Made by a program: the position numbers and the translations under genes. This document shows, one piece after another, positions 35,808-45,344 of a stretch of 60,684 bases of DNA. The notes under the pieces are model-generated. The model was given only the letters and a program-made list of their open reading frames with translations. It was not told the DNA's origin and searched no databases. The DNA comes from an uncultured Bacteroidales bacterium. Its GTDB lineage: Bacteria > Bacteroidota > Bacteroidia > Bacteroidales > P3. Positions within the stretch are counted from its first letter, which is position 1, and every line of letters begins with the position of its first letter. The stretch lies in contig ONLW01000021.1 of assembly GCA_900318835.1 (NCBI GenBank), forward strand, positions 1-60,684. Reading direction: 5' to 3'.

Positions 35808-36683
35808 ATGACAAAAAAAATCCTTTACATGATGGCGTTTCTGATGCTGGCCATGCCGGCATTCAGCCAGTCGTCCGACAAGACCTTGAAACGCAAGGTG
35901 GCCATCGGACGTTTTACCAACGAGACTCAGTATGCCAAAGGCATCTTCTACGACCGCGAGAACGACCCCATGCGCAAGCAGGCCCTCGACATACTCTCGG
36001 CCAAGCTGGCAGCCAGCGGAAAGTTTATCCTTCTGGAGCGCGACGGCCTTGAGGAACTCATTGCCGAAGCCGGCGAAGGGATGCAGAAAATCGGTGCCGA
36101 CTACATCATCCTGGGCTCCATCACCAAGTTTGGCCGCAAGGTGGAAGGTGACCAACGCATCCTCTCGCAGACCAAGACCCAGACCGTGGAGGCTGGCGTG
36201 AGTATCCGTCTGGTCGATGTCTCGTCGGGCCTCATCATCTATTCCGACGAGGCTTCGGGATTTGCCGAGACCACTTCGAAGACCACCCTGGGCATCGGTG
36301 GCAAGGCCGGTTTCGACGCCACGCTGAGCGACAAGGCCATCGGCGCTGCATTGTCGCAACTGGTGGAGAACATCATCAACAAGTGTATGGACAAACCTTG
36401 GCGCGGCTATGTGCTCACCGTGGAGGATGGCAGCTATGTCATCTCCGGAGGCAAGACGCAGGGTATCACCGAGGGCGCCACATTCTCGCTGATGAAGAAA
36501 GGCAGGATGGTTACCAATCCCCAGACAGGCATCAAGATTGAGATGCCCGGCACCAAGATGGGTAGCCTGAAGGTGGTCACCACCATGGGAGACACTCCCG
36601 AGACCGAGATCTCTTTTTGCACCTACGAGGGCAAGGATATCGACACGGAGAAACTGATGGACTATTATATTATGGAGGAATAA
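35808..36683 (+). CDS. CsgG/HfaB-family outer membrane lipoprotein-like protein
   Basis: This 291-residue protein has a signal peptide (residues 1-21, ending AFSQ). The CsgG fold is recognisable: KVAIGRFTNET, RKQALDILSAKLAASGKFILLERDGLEELI, GADYIILGSITKFGR, SIRLVDVSSGLIIYSDEASG. CsgG forms outer membrane pores for curli export; many CsgG-like proteins are used for other surface assemblies. There is no lipobox Cys after the signal peptide, unlike true CsgG. It heads a run with DUF4810 and DUF799 lipoproteins, a known conserved trio whose function is not settled. Confidence 0.85.
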   Translation: MTKKILYMMAFLMLAMPAFSQSSDKTLKRKVAIGRFTNETQYAKGIFYDRENDPMRKQALDILSAKLAASGKFILLERDGLEELIAEAGEGMQKIGADYIILGSITKFGRKVEGDQRILSQTKTQTVEAGVSIRLVDVSSGLIIYSDEASGFAETTSKTTLGIGGKAGFDATLSDKAIGAALSQLVENIINKCMDKPWRGYVLTVEDGSYVISGGKTQGITEGATFSLMKKGRMVTNPQTGIKIEMPGTKMGSLKVVTTMGDTPETEISFCTYEGKDIDTEKLMDYYIMEE

Positions 36684-36686
36684 GCC

Positions 36687-37031
36687 ATGAAGAAGATTAT
36701 TGCATTGTTCAGCATCATCGGTACACTGGTTCTTGCCGCCTGCAGTGTGGGTAGCCACTCAGTGAGCAGCGGCATGGCCGATGAAGGATATGTCTGGTTT
36801 GTCTCCAATGTGGAGAAGACCGTCACCGTCGACATCGACGGCACTACCTACCAGACCCAGACCGTCAAGGAAAAGGAATGGCAGAAACGCCGCGACATCA
36901 AGGCTACCACTAAGGGAATGATTACCGTTACTCCCGGTCAGCACACCGTCAAGGTGTTTGAGAACGGCCAGGAGGTCTATTCAAAGAAACTCTTTGTCTC
37001 GGCTACCGAGACCAAAATGGTTAGGCTATGA
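36687..37031 (+). CDS. Small lipoprotein in the CsgG/DUF4810/DUF799 cluster
   Basis: This 114-residue protein has a lipoprotein signal with lipobox L-A-A-C (Cys19). The mature part is one small beta-rich domain (FVSNVEKTVTVDIDG, ITVTPGQHTVKVFENGQEVYSKKLF) with the look of a PEGA-like or carboxypeptidase-regulatory-like sandwich. It begins 3 nt after the CsgG-like gene and overlaps the next start by 4 nt (ATGA), so it is part of the operon. Confidence 0.75.
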   Translation: MKKIIALFSIIGTLVLAACSVGSHSVSSGMADEGYVWFVSNVEKTVTVDIDGTTYQTQTVKEKEWQKRRDIKATTKGMITVTPGQHTVKVFENGQEVYSKKLFVSATETKMVRL

Positions 37032-37471
37032 GGAAAGCTATCGTTCCCCTCTTGCTGCTGGTGCTGACTACCTCATGTTCCTCGAGGCTCTACTACTGGG
37101 GCTCCACCGGTAGTGAGGCCACTCTCTACGAGAAGCTGGCCTATCAGCAGTATGACAAGCAGACTCCCGAGGCGATTTGTAACCTGGTGTGCCTCTACGA
37201 GGATATGGTTACCAATCCGGGCGGCACACGCCAGGTGCCGCCTCCCGGCATCTGCGCCGAATATGGCTACCTGCTGTTGCAACCTTCCACGGCAGAATAT
37301 TTTGCCCAGTATGCCAGCAGAAGGCAGCGCAAGATGTTCGGTTCGGGCGACCCCGGAGTTTCGTTCCATGAGCGCGGTCTCGAGATGCTTGCCAAGGAAA
37401 TGGAGTATTATCCCGAGTCGGCTAAGTTCATTGGACCTCTGTTGAAGAAAGCGAAAGGAGGTGCCGAATGA
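37028..37471 (+). CDS. DUF4810-family lipoprotein
   Basis: This 147-residue protein has a lipobox near L-T-T-S-C (Cys17). It is followed by RLYYWGS, the usual start of DUF4810, then YEKLAYQQYD, a P-P-P-G-I-C-A-E-Y-G-Y-L-L motif and two short helices that look TPR-like (FHERGLEMLAKEMEYYPES). It overlaps its neighbours by 4 nt on both sides. DUF4810 proteins accompany CsgG- and DUF799-type lipoproteins in many Gram-negatives. Confidence 0.85.
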   Translation: MRKAIVPLLLLVLTTSCSSRLYYWGSTGSEATLYEKLAYQQYDKQTPEAICNLVCLYEDMVTNPGGTRQVPPPGICAEYGYLLLQPSTAEYFAQYASRRQRKMFGSGDPGVSFHERGLEMLAKEMEYYPESAKFIGPLLKKAKGGAE

Positions 37472-38154
37472 GAAAGACTAGGATCGCCGGCATCCTGCCT
37501 GCATTTATCGCCATTGCGATGCTGTTCGCCTCATGCGTCTCTGCCAACACCCGCGGGTCAATGTACCCCAAGATGTACACCGAGCAGCCGACAACCATCC
37601 TCGTCATGCCGCCTATCAACAATACCACCAATGTTGAGGCCAAGGACCTGCTCTACACCTCTATCAGCTATCCCTTGATTGAGGCAGGCTACTATGTGGT
37701 TTCGCCCCATCTGGCTATGGAGATGCTCAAGGCCGAGAGTGCCTATGATGCCGAGTTGTTCTTTGACAAGGATGCCGCTGTCTTCGCCCGTGTTTTTGGC
37801 GCCGACGCTGTTGTCTTCTCCGTCATCGACAGATGGGAGAAAGTGGGTTTCGGCATTGAGACCGACCTCCGCTACATCGTCAAGTCGACCAAGACCAACG
37901 AGATACTCTTCGAACGCCAGTGCAACCTCTATCTCGATTTGGAACAGAACTCCGGAGGCAAGGGGTTGCTGTCTGGTCTCATTGACCTCGCTGCTTCGGC
38001 CATCAATACCGCCCTCACAGACCACATTGTGGCGGCGCGCAAGTGCAACTACTATATCTTTCAGGATATCCCGCGTGGCAAATATAGCCCCGACTACAAC
38101 AACGACAGGGGAAAATCCGCCGAACTGCGCAACACTCATGTAACTGTCAAATAA
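37468..38154 (+). CDS. DUF799-family lipoprotein (GNA1162-like)
   Basis: This 228-residue protein has a signal with lipobox L-F-A-S-C (Cys24). The core is typical of DUF799: SMYPKMYTEQPTTILVMPP, NNTTNVEAKDLLYTSISYPL, EAGYYVVSP, FGADAVVFSVIDRW. This is the third conserved lipoprotein of the cluster, structurally related to TolB-N/CsgG-type folds. The PNGase F gene starts 9 bp after its stop. Confidence 0.88.
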   Translation: MRKTRIAGILPAFIAIAMLFASCVSANTRGSMYPKMYTEQPTTILVMPPINNTTNVEAKDLLYTSISYPLIEAGYYVVSPHLAMEMLKAESAYDAELFFDKDAAVFARVFGADAVVFSVIDRWEKVGFGIETDLRYIVKSTKTNEILFERQCNLYLDLEQNSGGKGLLSGLIDLAASAINTALTDHIVAARKCNYYIFQDIPRGKYSPDYNNDRGKSAELRNTHVTVK

Positions 38155-38163
38155 CCAATCCTC

Positions 38164-39900
38164 ATGTCACGACTCGCCCTCCTCATCTGCCTGATATTGC
38201 TGCCATTGTCGGCGGCAGCACAAAAAGTAAAGATTCCGAAAGATGCCAACACTTTTACCTATTGGCAGTTCGACTATGGCGAGAAGATTGACACGACCGT
38301 CATCTTTGTACAACGTTTCGGTGCTTATACCTACGTCTATACACTACATAGCTTGAAAGACGAGTTTGTCCAAGGCTATGCTCCTACCACGACCATCATT
38401 AACTATGAGAGCGACAGCATCTCGGTCCTAGCCTATTATCCCGACAGCACCTACTACTACCGCATAAGGTTCAGTCGCAACGACATCGAGTGGAACCGAC
38501 ACAAGAGCACCTACACTTGCTCAATCAACAGCAACACTATGGTCTTCGATATGGACGAAAAAGCTCCCGTCAACGTCAATCCCCTGCCACACTATGGGCT
38601 GAAAAAAGGCGTGCTGCGTTCCTTTACCCGCAACGGACAGCTGCGGCTGAAGCTGGTCAAGGCCGAACGGAGTTGCTGTGGCACCTTCGAGCTAGACCCA
38701 TTTAAGGGCGCCCGCCGTGTCACCCCCCGCGAGCTCGACCGCATCATGAAAGAACGCCTCGTGGTCACCACGCGCATCTTCGACAACGTACAGCTGCATT
38801 GGGGTGCCCAGAATGCACATGTGAGTGACAGCGTCCCCTTCGACACTGTGCTTCACTATGCTGGAGGTACCCTGGCCCTCAAGAGGCTTCACCTCCCTGT
38901 GCTGCCAGAACACTACCAGTATTTCCTCGAATTGCACCAACGCAGCAACGGCGATGCCTACGACCGCACGGGCTCTGTGTTCGTCATTCCCGGGTTCAAC
39001 AACAGTCTTGATCCGACCTTCTTCGACGGCATCAACGGACACCCCGACTCTCTGCCTGTCTTTATCGACCACAACGGTGAACGTTACCAAGGCATACGTT
39101 CAGGTATCAGCCATCTAAAGAAATACCGTATTTCGTCTTTTGTCTACGACCCGCCGGTCGAGTTGATGCGTTTCTTCACACCTTTCGGCGTAGGCCATTT
39201 CAACGAGCGCATGGCGAATTACGGCATCGACTGGGCAGATGAGACCTATTACCGGCAAGAAGTCAGCGACCTGGCTCCGCTGTTGCAAGGCGATGTGCTT
39301 ATCGGTGTATGGATAGGCAACTACGACGCCGGCGGACACATTGTCAGCCTCGACCTAAAGTCCTACCCCAACGACTACCTGGTGCCCGACAGTAGTAGCA
39401 AACACCCCTATATCCGTTCACTCTTTAACACCTGCAATGTGCTGGAAATGGCGGGCCAGAACTATGGCAAACTTTTTGCTACTGATTCACTCAGCACGTG
39501 GGGTAGCGTATGGATTCCCAAAGATGCCAAGCGTGTGCTACTGCGCTACATCTCCACCGGCCACGGCGGCTGGGACGGCGGCGACGAGTTCATACCCAAA
39601 ACCAACACCATCCTCATCGACGGCAAGCCCGCCTTCACCCACACTCCCTGGCGGCAGGACTGCGGCTGCTACCGCGACCTCAACCCCGTCAGCGGCAACT
39701 TCTGGAACGGCCTCTCAAGCAGCGACTTCTCGCGCAGCGGCTGGTGCCCCGGTACTGCCACACAGCCTGTCTACTTTGACATGACTCCTTGGGCCGACGG
39801 CAATGAGCACACCCTCACCGTCGCCATCCCGCAAGGCAAACCTGTCGAAGGCATGTTCAGTCATTGGGCCGTCAGTGGTGTTTTGATTATTGAATACTAA
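38164..39900 (+). CDS. PNGase F-like peptide N-glycosidase
   Basis: This 578-residue protein has a signal peptide (residues 1-19, ending SAAAQ). The second half carries PNGase F landmarks: YDRTGSVFVIP, STGHGGWDGGDEF, I-L-I-D-G-K, PWRQDCGCYRDLNPVSGNFW and SDFSRSGWCPG. PNGase F removes N-glycans from Asn in glycoproteins; here it would act on host or dietary glycoproteins. The N-terminal 190 residues are a separate beta-rich domain. It sits 9 bp after the DUF799 gene and 2 bp before a sugar nucleotidyltransferase. No export tail of T9SS type is present. Confidence 0.9.
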   Translation: MSRLALLICLILLPLSAAAQKVKIPKDANTFTYWQFDYGEKIDTTVIFVQRFGAYTYVYTLHSLKDEFVQGYAPTTTIINYESDSISVLAYYPDSTYYYRIRFSRNDIEWNRHKSTYTCSINSNTMVFDMDEKAPVNVNPLPHYGLKKGVLRSFTRNGQLRLKLVKAERSCCGTFELDPFKGARRVTPRELDRIMKERLVVTTRIFDNVQLHWGAQNAHVSDSVPFDTVLHYAGGTLALKRLHLPVLPEHYQYFLELHQRSNGDAYDRTGSVFVIPGFNNSLDPTFFDGINGHPDSLPVFIDHNGERYQGIRSGISHLKKYRISSFVYDPPVELMRFFTPFGVGHFNERMANYGIDWADETYYRQEVSDLAPLLQGDVLIGVWIGNYDAGGHIVSLDLKSYPNDYLVPDSSSKHPYIRSLFNTCNVLEMAGQNYGKLFATDSLSTWGSVWIPKDAKRVLLRYISTGHGGWDGGDEFIPKTNTILIDGKPAFTHTPWRQDCGCYRDLNPVSGNFWNGLSSSDFSRSGWCPGTATQPVYFDMTPWADGNEHTLTVAIPQGKPVEGMFSHWAVSGVLIIEY

Positions 39901-39902
39901 AT

Positions 39903-40589
39903 ATGGAAGGATTTATTCTTGCAGCAGGATTGGGAACGCGCCTAAGACCACTTACCAACGACAGGCCAAAGGCACTGGTGGAGGTGGGCGGCATGACGTT
40001 GTTGGAACGTACTATACATACGCTGGAGGCCGCAGGTATCAGTCATGTTGTGGTCAATGTGCATCACTTCGCCGATAAGGTAATTGATTTTATCATGAGT
40101 CGAGAGTGGGCGGTGGCCATTGATATCAGTGACGAGAGCGATCATCTGCTTGATACTGGTGGTGGATTGCGGAAAGCCTCTACGTTGTTCTCTTGCAAGG
40201 AGAACGTGTTGGTGCACAATGTGGATATCCTTTCTGATATCGATCTGCGCGAGGTGGAGACTTTCCATAAACAACAGAAGAATTTGGTGACATTGTGTGT
40301 GAGTCGACGCATTACCAAGCGGATGCTTGAGTTTAATGATGAGGGCCTGTTGGTGGGACGGGCGGAACAGGGGCTGGCGTTTAGTGGCATCTCTGTTGTT
40401 AGTCCGGAACTCTTTGCATTGTTGCCGGAGGCTGACCCTCCTTATCCTGTCATCGATGAATACATACGTCTGAGCCATGGAGATTATCGCATCGGCGCTT
40501 ACATACATTCTGCCGAGCACTGGCTCGATGTGGGCAAGCCAGACACTCTCGAAATAGCAAGACAATGGATACTTTCCTCAAACAGATAG
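39903..40589 (+). CDS. Sugar-phosphate nucleotidyltransferase (MurU/RmlA-like)
   Basis: This 228-residue protein has the signature LAAGLGTRLRPLTNDRPKALVEVGG at the N-terminus, split here as LAAGLGTRLRPLT and RPKALVEVGG, then HNVDILSDIDL for the metal-binding Asp and a short C-terminus without a left-handed helix domain. Its length fits MurNAc-1-phosphate uridylyltransferase (MurU)-like enzymes of cell-wall recycling. It starts 2 bp after PNGase F and overlaps the next gene by 25 bp. Confidence 0.85.
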   Translation: MEGFILAAGLGTRLRPLTNDRPKALVEVGGMTLLERTIHTLEAAGISHVVVNVHHFADKVIDFIMSREWAVAIDISDESDHLLDTGGGLRKASTLFSCKENVLVHNVDILSDIDLREVETFHKQQKNLVTLCVSRRITKRMLEFNDEGLLVGRAEQGLAFSGISVVSPELFALLPEADPPYPVIDEYIRLSHGDYRIGAYIHSAEHWLDVGKPDTLEIARQWILSSNR

Positions 40590-43372
40590 CCCTACGTATC
40601 GTTAGCGAGCATCCCAAGGATACCGACCAGGTGCTGGTGGTGTTCAATAACAACCGTTCGAAGCGCTTCTTTATAAAACAATTTGATACCATCGGGCGGG
40701 CAACTTTCCTGCCCCAGATTGTGACCGTAGACGAGTTGATCTCACAACTGGGTGGACTGGAGATTGTGGCCAACGAATTCTTGCTGTTCGAGCTTTACCA
40801 AATCCACGTGGCACTCGGCGGTACCGAGCGTAAATACCAAACTTTCGAGGACTTTATCTCCTTCGGTGACTTGATGATAGGCGATTTCTCGGAGATTGAC
40901 CAGTATATGGTCAACGCCGAGGAGATATTTGATAACTTGCATTCGCTGAAAGAAATTGGCGAGTGGAATATTGAGGGTACAGCGCTTACGGAGTTTCAGA
41001 AACGGTATCTTGAGTTCTACCGCTCATTGTACCAATACTATGTCCGCCTGCGGGAAAAATTGAAAAGCAAAGGTCAGGCCTATGGTGGTATGGCCTACCG
41101 TTTGGTGGCTGAGAATATCAGTGAGAAAGCCGACGATTGCCCCTATAGTGCCATTTATTTCATTGGCTTCAATGCCATGTCGAAATGCGAGGAAAAGATT
41201 ATCGGCGAGTATGTACGCCGCGGAATAGGACACCTGCTGACTGATAACGACATATACTACCTTGAGCCTAATCAGGAAGAGGAGTCTGGCCGTTTTTTGA
41301 AGAAACACATGGAGACCTTCTCCGAGCTAAAACCCGAGGGACCGTCGCATTTCGCCACCTGCAAAAAGGAGATTACTGTCGTGGATTGTCCGGAGAATAT
41401 ATTGCAATGTAAGTTCACTGGACAACTGTTGGCGGAACATCCGGAATGGCTTACCCCCAAGGAGGCTGAGAGTACGGCCGTTGTGCTGGCCGACGAGAAG
41501 TTGCTCATTCCTACTCTCAACGCCCTGCCTGATATTGGACAGGAATACAATGTCAACGTCACTATGGGTTATGCTTATGCCGACAGTATGGTGCATGCGA
41601 CGATGGGAAAAATCTTTTCCCTTTACCGGCAGCATAGTCCGCGTGGCTACTACCATAGCGACCTCGTGGAGGTGCTCTCGGACCGTTTTATTTGCCAGTT
41701 GCTCGAATCACCCAACTTGCGACGTAATATCGAACGTGTGATGCGGAAGGAGAGCCTTATCCGTTGCAACGCCACCGAGGTAAGGAGTCTGCTGGGGAAA
41801 GCAAAGGTAGGGGAGCCCGATCGAATCACCTTTCTCTTCCCTGACGAGATAACATCACCCGCCAACTGCCTCGCATTGATGAGTCAGCTGGCCAAAGCCA
41901 TCGTTGGGAGTGGCATATTGGAAGGGAATCCCAAAGAGAAACTTTCGATGGGGAGTCTGGCTGAAATCCTCGAAAATCTGGACGAACTATTGGCTACCTA
42001 TCCCGATACCGTGGAGAATATCGCCACATTGGAGAAAATCTACAACCGCATCGCTACTCGCCACAGCATCTCACTTATCGGTGATCCTTTGATGGGACTT
42101 CAGGTCCTTGGCGTACTGGAGACGCGTAACCTCGACTTTAAGCGTGTCATCCTCCTCTCGGCCAACGAGGGCATTATCCCTGCCGGCCTCACCGGCAATA
42201 CTCTCATCCCTCTCTTCCTTAAGACTCAGAAAGGACTGCCTACATACGTGGAGAAAGACAGTGTCTATGCCTATAACTTCTACCGTCTGCTGCAACGTGC
42301 CGAGGATGTTTACCTGCTTTATAGTTCGGAGAGCGAAGCTATGGGAAAGGGGGAAGCCAGTCGCTTCATCGGTCAGGTGGAGTGTGAGCTGGCGCCTAAG
42401 TTCAATATCCCACTGCATCACATCACCGTCAAAGCCGACACGAGCCTTGCCGACGGCTCACCTCGCCAGGAAGTGGCGAAAACTTCTGCAGTGATGCAAC
42501 GCCTCACCGCCATGGGCGAACGCGGACTTTCGCCCACCAGTTTCTGCAATTATATCGAATGTCCTCTAAAATACTACTATGCTCGTGTGCTGAAGGTTGA
42601 CGAGGCTGAAAGTGTTGACGAGGATCTCGATGCTTCGCAATTGGGTAGCTGTATCCACAAAGTGCTGGAAAAAGTCTACGGCGAACATTTAGACAAACCA
42701 TTAAAGGCAGAAGTGATAGCCAAGGCCATCGAGGATTTGCCGACGCTGATGGCTGATGCTTTTGAAAAACTCTACTCCGGTGGCCGTAATACCGAGGGAC
42801 GCAACCGTTTCCTCTACTCGGTAGCGGAGTCTCAACTGCGCCACATTCTGCAACAGGAGAAAGCTCGTCTGGAGCATGGGGACCAGTTGGTCGTTAGGGC
42901 AGTGGAGAAGGAGGCTCCCTTGTATCGCATCACCCCGGAGGTCAATATCAAGGGCACTATTGACCGTGTAGACGAGCTGAACGGCTGTCTGCGCATCATC
43001 GACTACAAGACCGGACGCCTCGATAAAAAGGAAATCGCCTACAGCGATGAGAGTGAGGCGATGCCCGGCAAGTGGCTGCAATTGATGTGGTATGCCTTGC
43101 TCTACTGTCGGGAGAAACATCCAGCGGGCCCCGTTCTGTCGGGTATCTACCCCTTGCGCAATTTGCGGTCGGATGTCAAGATGGCTACTTGGGACCTTGG
43201 CGACGGCGAACCACCCGAGGCTGTTACCTCCGAAAAGTTAGACCGTTTCGAGGACCTTTTGCGCGCGAGGATCGATGAGTTGATGGACCCTGCCATTCCC
43301 TTCCGGCCCTCTCCGGCAAGGGAAGCCTGCCGCTACTGCCCTGTGAAAGGATTCTGCCCCTCTGCCCTGTGA
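40565..43372 (+). CDS. AddB-like PD-(D/E)XK exonuclease subunit
   Basis: This 935-residue protein has an inactivated helicase-like region: the N-terminus (LVVFNNNRSKRFF) lacks a Walker A motif, and a UvrD-like RVILLSANEGIIP occurs at about 520. At the C-terminus is a PD-(D/E)XK nuclease: LGSCIHKVLE, GTIDRVD and IIDYKTGR. Four Cys suit an iron-sulfur cluster as in AddB: one in ECPLKYYY and the C-x2-C-x5-C near the end (CRYCPVKGFC). It would act with an AddA-type helicase-nuclease in double-strand break repair; no addA is in the window. It overlaps the previous gene by 25 bp. Confidence 0.85.
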   Translation: MDTFLKQIALRIVSEHPKDTDQVLVVFNNNRSKRFFIKQFDTIGRATFLPQIVTVDELISQLGGLEIVANEFLLFELYQIHVALGGTERKYQTFEDFISFGDLMIGDFSEIDQYMVNAEEIFDNLHSLKEIGEWNIEGTALTEFQKRYLEFYRSLYQYYVRLREKLKSKGQAYGGMAYRLVAENISEKADDCPYSAIYFIGFNAMSKCEEKIIGEYVRRGIGHLLTDNDIYYLEPNQEEESGRFLKKHMETFSELKPEGPSHFATCKKEITVVDCPENILQCKFTGQLLAEHPEWLTPKEAESTAVVLADEKLLIPTLNALPDIGQEYNVNVTMGYAYADSMVHATMGKIFSLYRQHSPRGYYHSDLVEVLSDRFICQLLESPNLRRNIERVMRKESLIRCNATEVRSLLGKAKVGEPDRITFLFPDEITSPANCLALMSQLAKAIVGSGILEGNPKEKLSMGSLAEILENLDELLATYPDTVENIATLEKIYNRIATRHSISLIGDPLMGLQVLGVLETRNLDFKRVILLSANEGIIPAGLTGNTLIPLFLKTQKGLPTYVEKDSVYAYNFYRLLQRAEDVYLLYSSESEAMGKGEASRFIGQVECELAPKFNIPLHHITVKADTSLADGSPRQEVAKTSAVMQRLTAMGERGLSPTSFCNYIECPLKYYYARVLKVDEAESVDEDLDASQLGSCIHKVLEKVYGEHLDKPLKAEVIAKAIEDLPTLMADAFEKLYSGGRNTEGRNRFLYSVAESQLRHILQQEKARLEHGDQLVVRAVEKEAPLYRITPEVNIKGTIDRVDELNGCLRIIDYKTGRLDKKEIAYSDESEAMPGKWLQLMWYALLYCREKHPAGPVLSGIYPLRNLRSDVKMATWDLGDGEPPEAVTSEKLDRFEDLLRARIDELMDPAIPFRPSPAREACRYCPVKGFCPSAL

Positions 43373-43397
43373 CAAAAATCCTTTTTCGCAGTTTTTT

Positions 43398-43428
43398 TTC
43401 GTCAATCAAAAAAAAAAGCATATATTTG
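43398..43428 (+). promoter_or_regulatory. Bacteroidota-type promoter for the TPR lipoprotein-pssA-queA-comF run
   Basis: TTCG (one mismatch; 43,398-43,401), 19 bp, TATATTTG (43,421-43,428). The leader to the ATG at 43,515 is about 80 nt. Confidence 0.65.
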
Positions 43429-43514
43429 CAAGTTAAACAATAGGCACAGATTGCGGTGAAAATGCTGCGTATGTGTCTAATAGACATGTATATAAACAGA
43501 ATATTAATATAAAA

Positions 43515-45341
43515 ATGAGAAGAACATTTTGTGTCCTGATGCTTGCAACGGTGCTTCTCACCGGCTGTGGCGGACTATCGAAAATGAAATCCAAGAGCAA
43601 CAAAGTGCGTTACCAGGCCAACCCCAATCCGGTGGAGACCATGGACGACAAGGTTGTGGTGAAGTTCACGGGTCAGATTCCCGAGAAGTACTTCGACAAG
43701 AATTGCGCTGTGTTCATCCAGCCCGTGTTCTCTTGGGAAGGTGGCGACATACCGCTGGAGCCCCTCACCCTGAAAGGCGAGCATGTGGACGGCGACGGAA
43801 CTATCATCAATTATGCCAAAGGAGGCCGCTTTACCTATAGCGATATGTTCGATTTCAAGCCCGGCATGGAGACCGGCCGCGTCATACTGACGCCCATAGG
43901 CTATAGCGCTAGCCGCACCAACGAGGATGCCCGCTTCATGGAAGATGTCCTCCACACCAACCAAGGGCAGTCCTTCTCCACCGTTCTTCTCTCCGACGGC
44001 GTGAACAATACCTCTTCGTGGGTCGACATTAAGGGCAATATTTCCATCGCCCCCATCAACTACAACAAGACCCAGGGGGTCGTCGAAACCGCTGACATCT
44101 ACTTCCTCAACGGCACTTCCAATCTCGACTGGGACTTCGAGATGAACCGCAAGTTCGACAGCTATAACACCTATCTTAACCTCAAGCGCATCATGCTTGA
44201 GCAGGGCTTGCCCAAGCAGATCACCATCACCGGCTGGGCCTCACCCGAAGGCGAGGAAACCAACAATGTGGGTGTGTCGAAGAACCGTGCCGACGTGGCC
44301 ACCGCTCAACTCAACAAGCTCCTCGATGAAGTGCTCACCGTTATGGCCAAGCGTGCCAAAGTGAAGCCTCAGGATGTGGAGTATTACAAATATCAGCAGC
44401 TCAAGAAACTCATCATCACCAGCCGAGCAGCCGGTGAGGACTGGGTGCACTTCGTGGTGATGGTCGAGGGTTCTGACATTCAGGACAAGCACGCCATCAT
44501 CAACATTGTCGAGACCCAGCAGAACGTTCTCAAACGTGAGCAGATGATTCGCAATATGGCTGAGACCTACGATGAGCTGAAGGATGAAATCTTCCCCAAC
44601 CTGCGCCGTGCCCAGATAGCCCTTTACTACAGCGAGGCCCGCCGCACCGACCCTGAACTCGCCAAACTGGCTTCCCTGCAGCCCGCCAAGCTCTCGTTCG
44701 ACGAACTGATGTATGCTGCCTACATCAATTACAATTACGATACCAAGTTGAAATACTACAAGTGGGCCACCGAGAACCATCCGCAGGAGTGGGCCGCTTG
44801 GAATAACGCCGGTGCCATAGCTTTCTATCTCGATTCTATCAACGAGGCTGAGCGTTACCTCAATGTGGCCCGCGATCTCAACCCCCACAACCCCGATATC
44901 CTCAACAACACCGGTCTGCTCTTCCTTGCCAAAAAGGATTACGCACTGGCGAAGTACTATTTCGAGGAGGCCAAGCGTCAGGGCAGCTCCGATGCCGACG
45001 TCAACATCCCCATCCTCAACCTTAAACGAGGCAACTACTCCGAGGCTCAGAAGAGTCTCAAGGGCAACAACTGCACCTATAACCTGGCCTTTGCCCAGCT
45101 GATGAACGACGAGGCCGGCACTGCCATCCGCACGCTCAACTGCTGCCTCGACCAAAATGCCGACGTTAACTACCTCCGCGCCGTCTGTTACGCTCGTCTT
45201 GGCGACCGTACCAATTGCCTCAAGAATCTCAAGGCCTCCATTGATGACAAGTACGATTACAAGCGCAAGGCTGCAGTTGACACCGAGTTCCGCGAGTATT
45301 GGGACGACGAGGAGTTCCGTCTCATCATCAAGCTTTGGTAA
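43515..45341 (+). CDS. Lipoprotein with OmpA-like and TPR regions
   Basis: The ATG at 43,515 is chosen because it directly precedes a lipoprotein signal (L-L-T-G-C, Cys18), giving 608 residues. The first 200 residues are beta-rich. An OmpA-C-like segment follows (ITITGWASPEGEETNN, NRADVATAQL) with an insertion, then three or more TPR units (WAAWNNAGAIAFYLDSINEA, NPDILNNTGLLFLAKKDYAL). This layout suits an outer membrane anchoring or assembly factor. It is preceded by its own promoter, and pssA begins 3 nt after its stop. Confidence 0.8.
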   Translation: MRRTFCVLMLATVLLTGCGGLSKMKSKSNKVRYQANPNPVETMDDKVVVKFTGQIPEKYFDKNCAVFIQPVFSWEGGDIPLEPLTLKGEHVDGDGTIINYAKGGRFTYSDMFDFKPGMETGRVILTPIGYSASRTNEDARFMEDVLHTNQGQSFSTVLLSDGVNNTSSWVDIKGNISIAPINYNKTQGVVETADIYFLNGTSNLDWDFEMNRKFDSYNTYLNLKRIMLEQGLPKQITITGWASPEGEETNNVGVSKNRADVATAQLNKLLDEVLTVMAKRAKVKPQDVEYYKYQQLKKLIITSRAAGEDWVHFVVMVEGSDIQDKHAIINIVETQQNVLKREQMIRNMAETYDELKDEIFPNLRRAQIALYYSEARRTDPELAKLASLQPAKLSFDELMYAAYINYNYDTKLKYYKWATENHPQEWAAWNNAGAIAFYLDSINEAERYLNVARDLNPHNPDILNNTGLLFLAKKDYALAKYYFEEAKRQGSSDADVNIPILNLKRGNYSEAQKSLKGNNCTYNLAFAQLMNDEAGTAIRTLNCCLDQNADVNYLRAVCYARLGDRTNCLKNLKASIDDKYDYKRKAAVDTEFREYWDDEEFRLIIKLW

Positions 45342-45344
45342 GCG

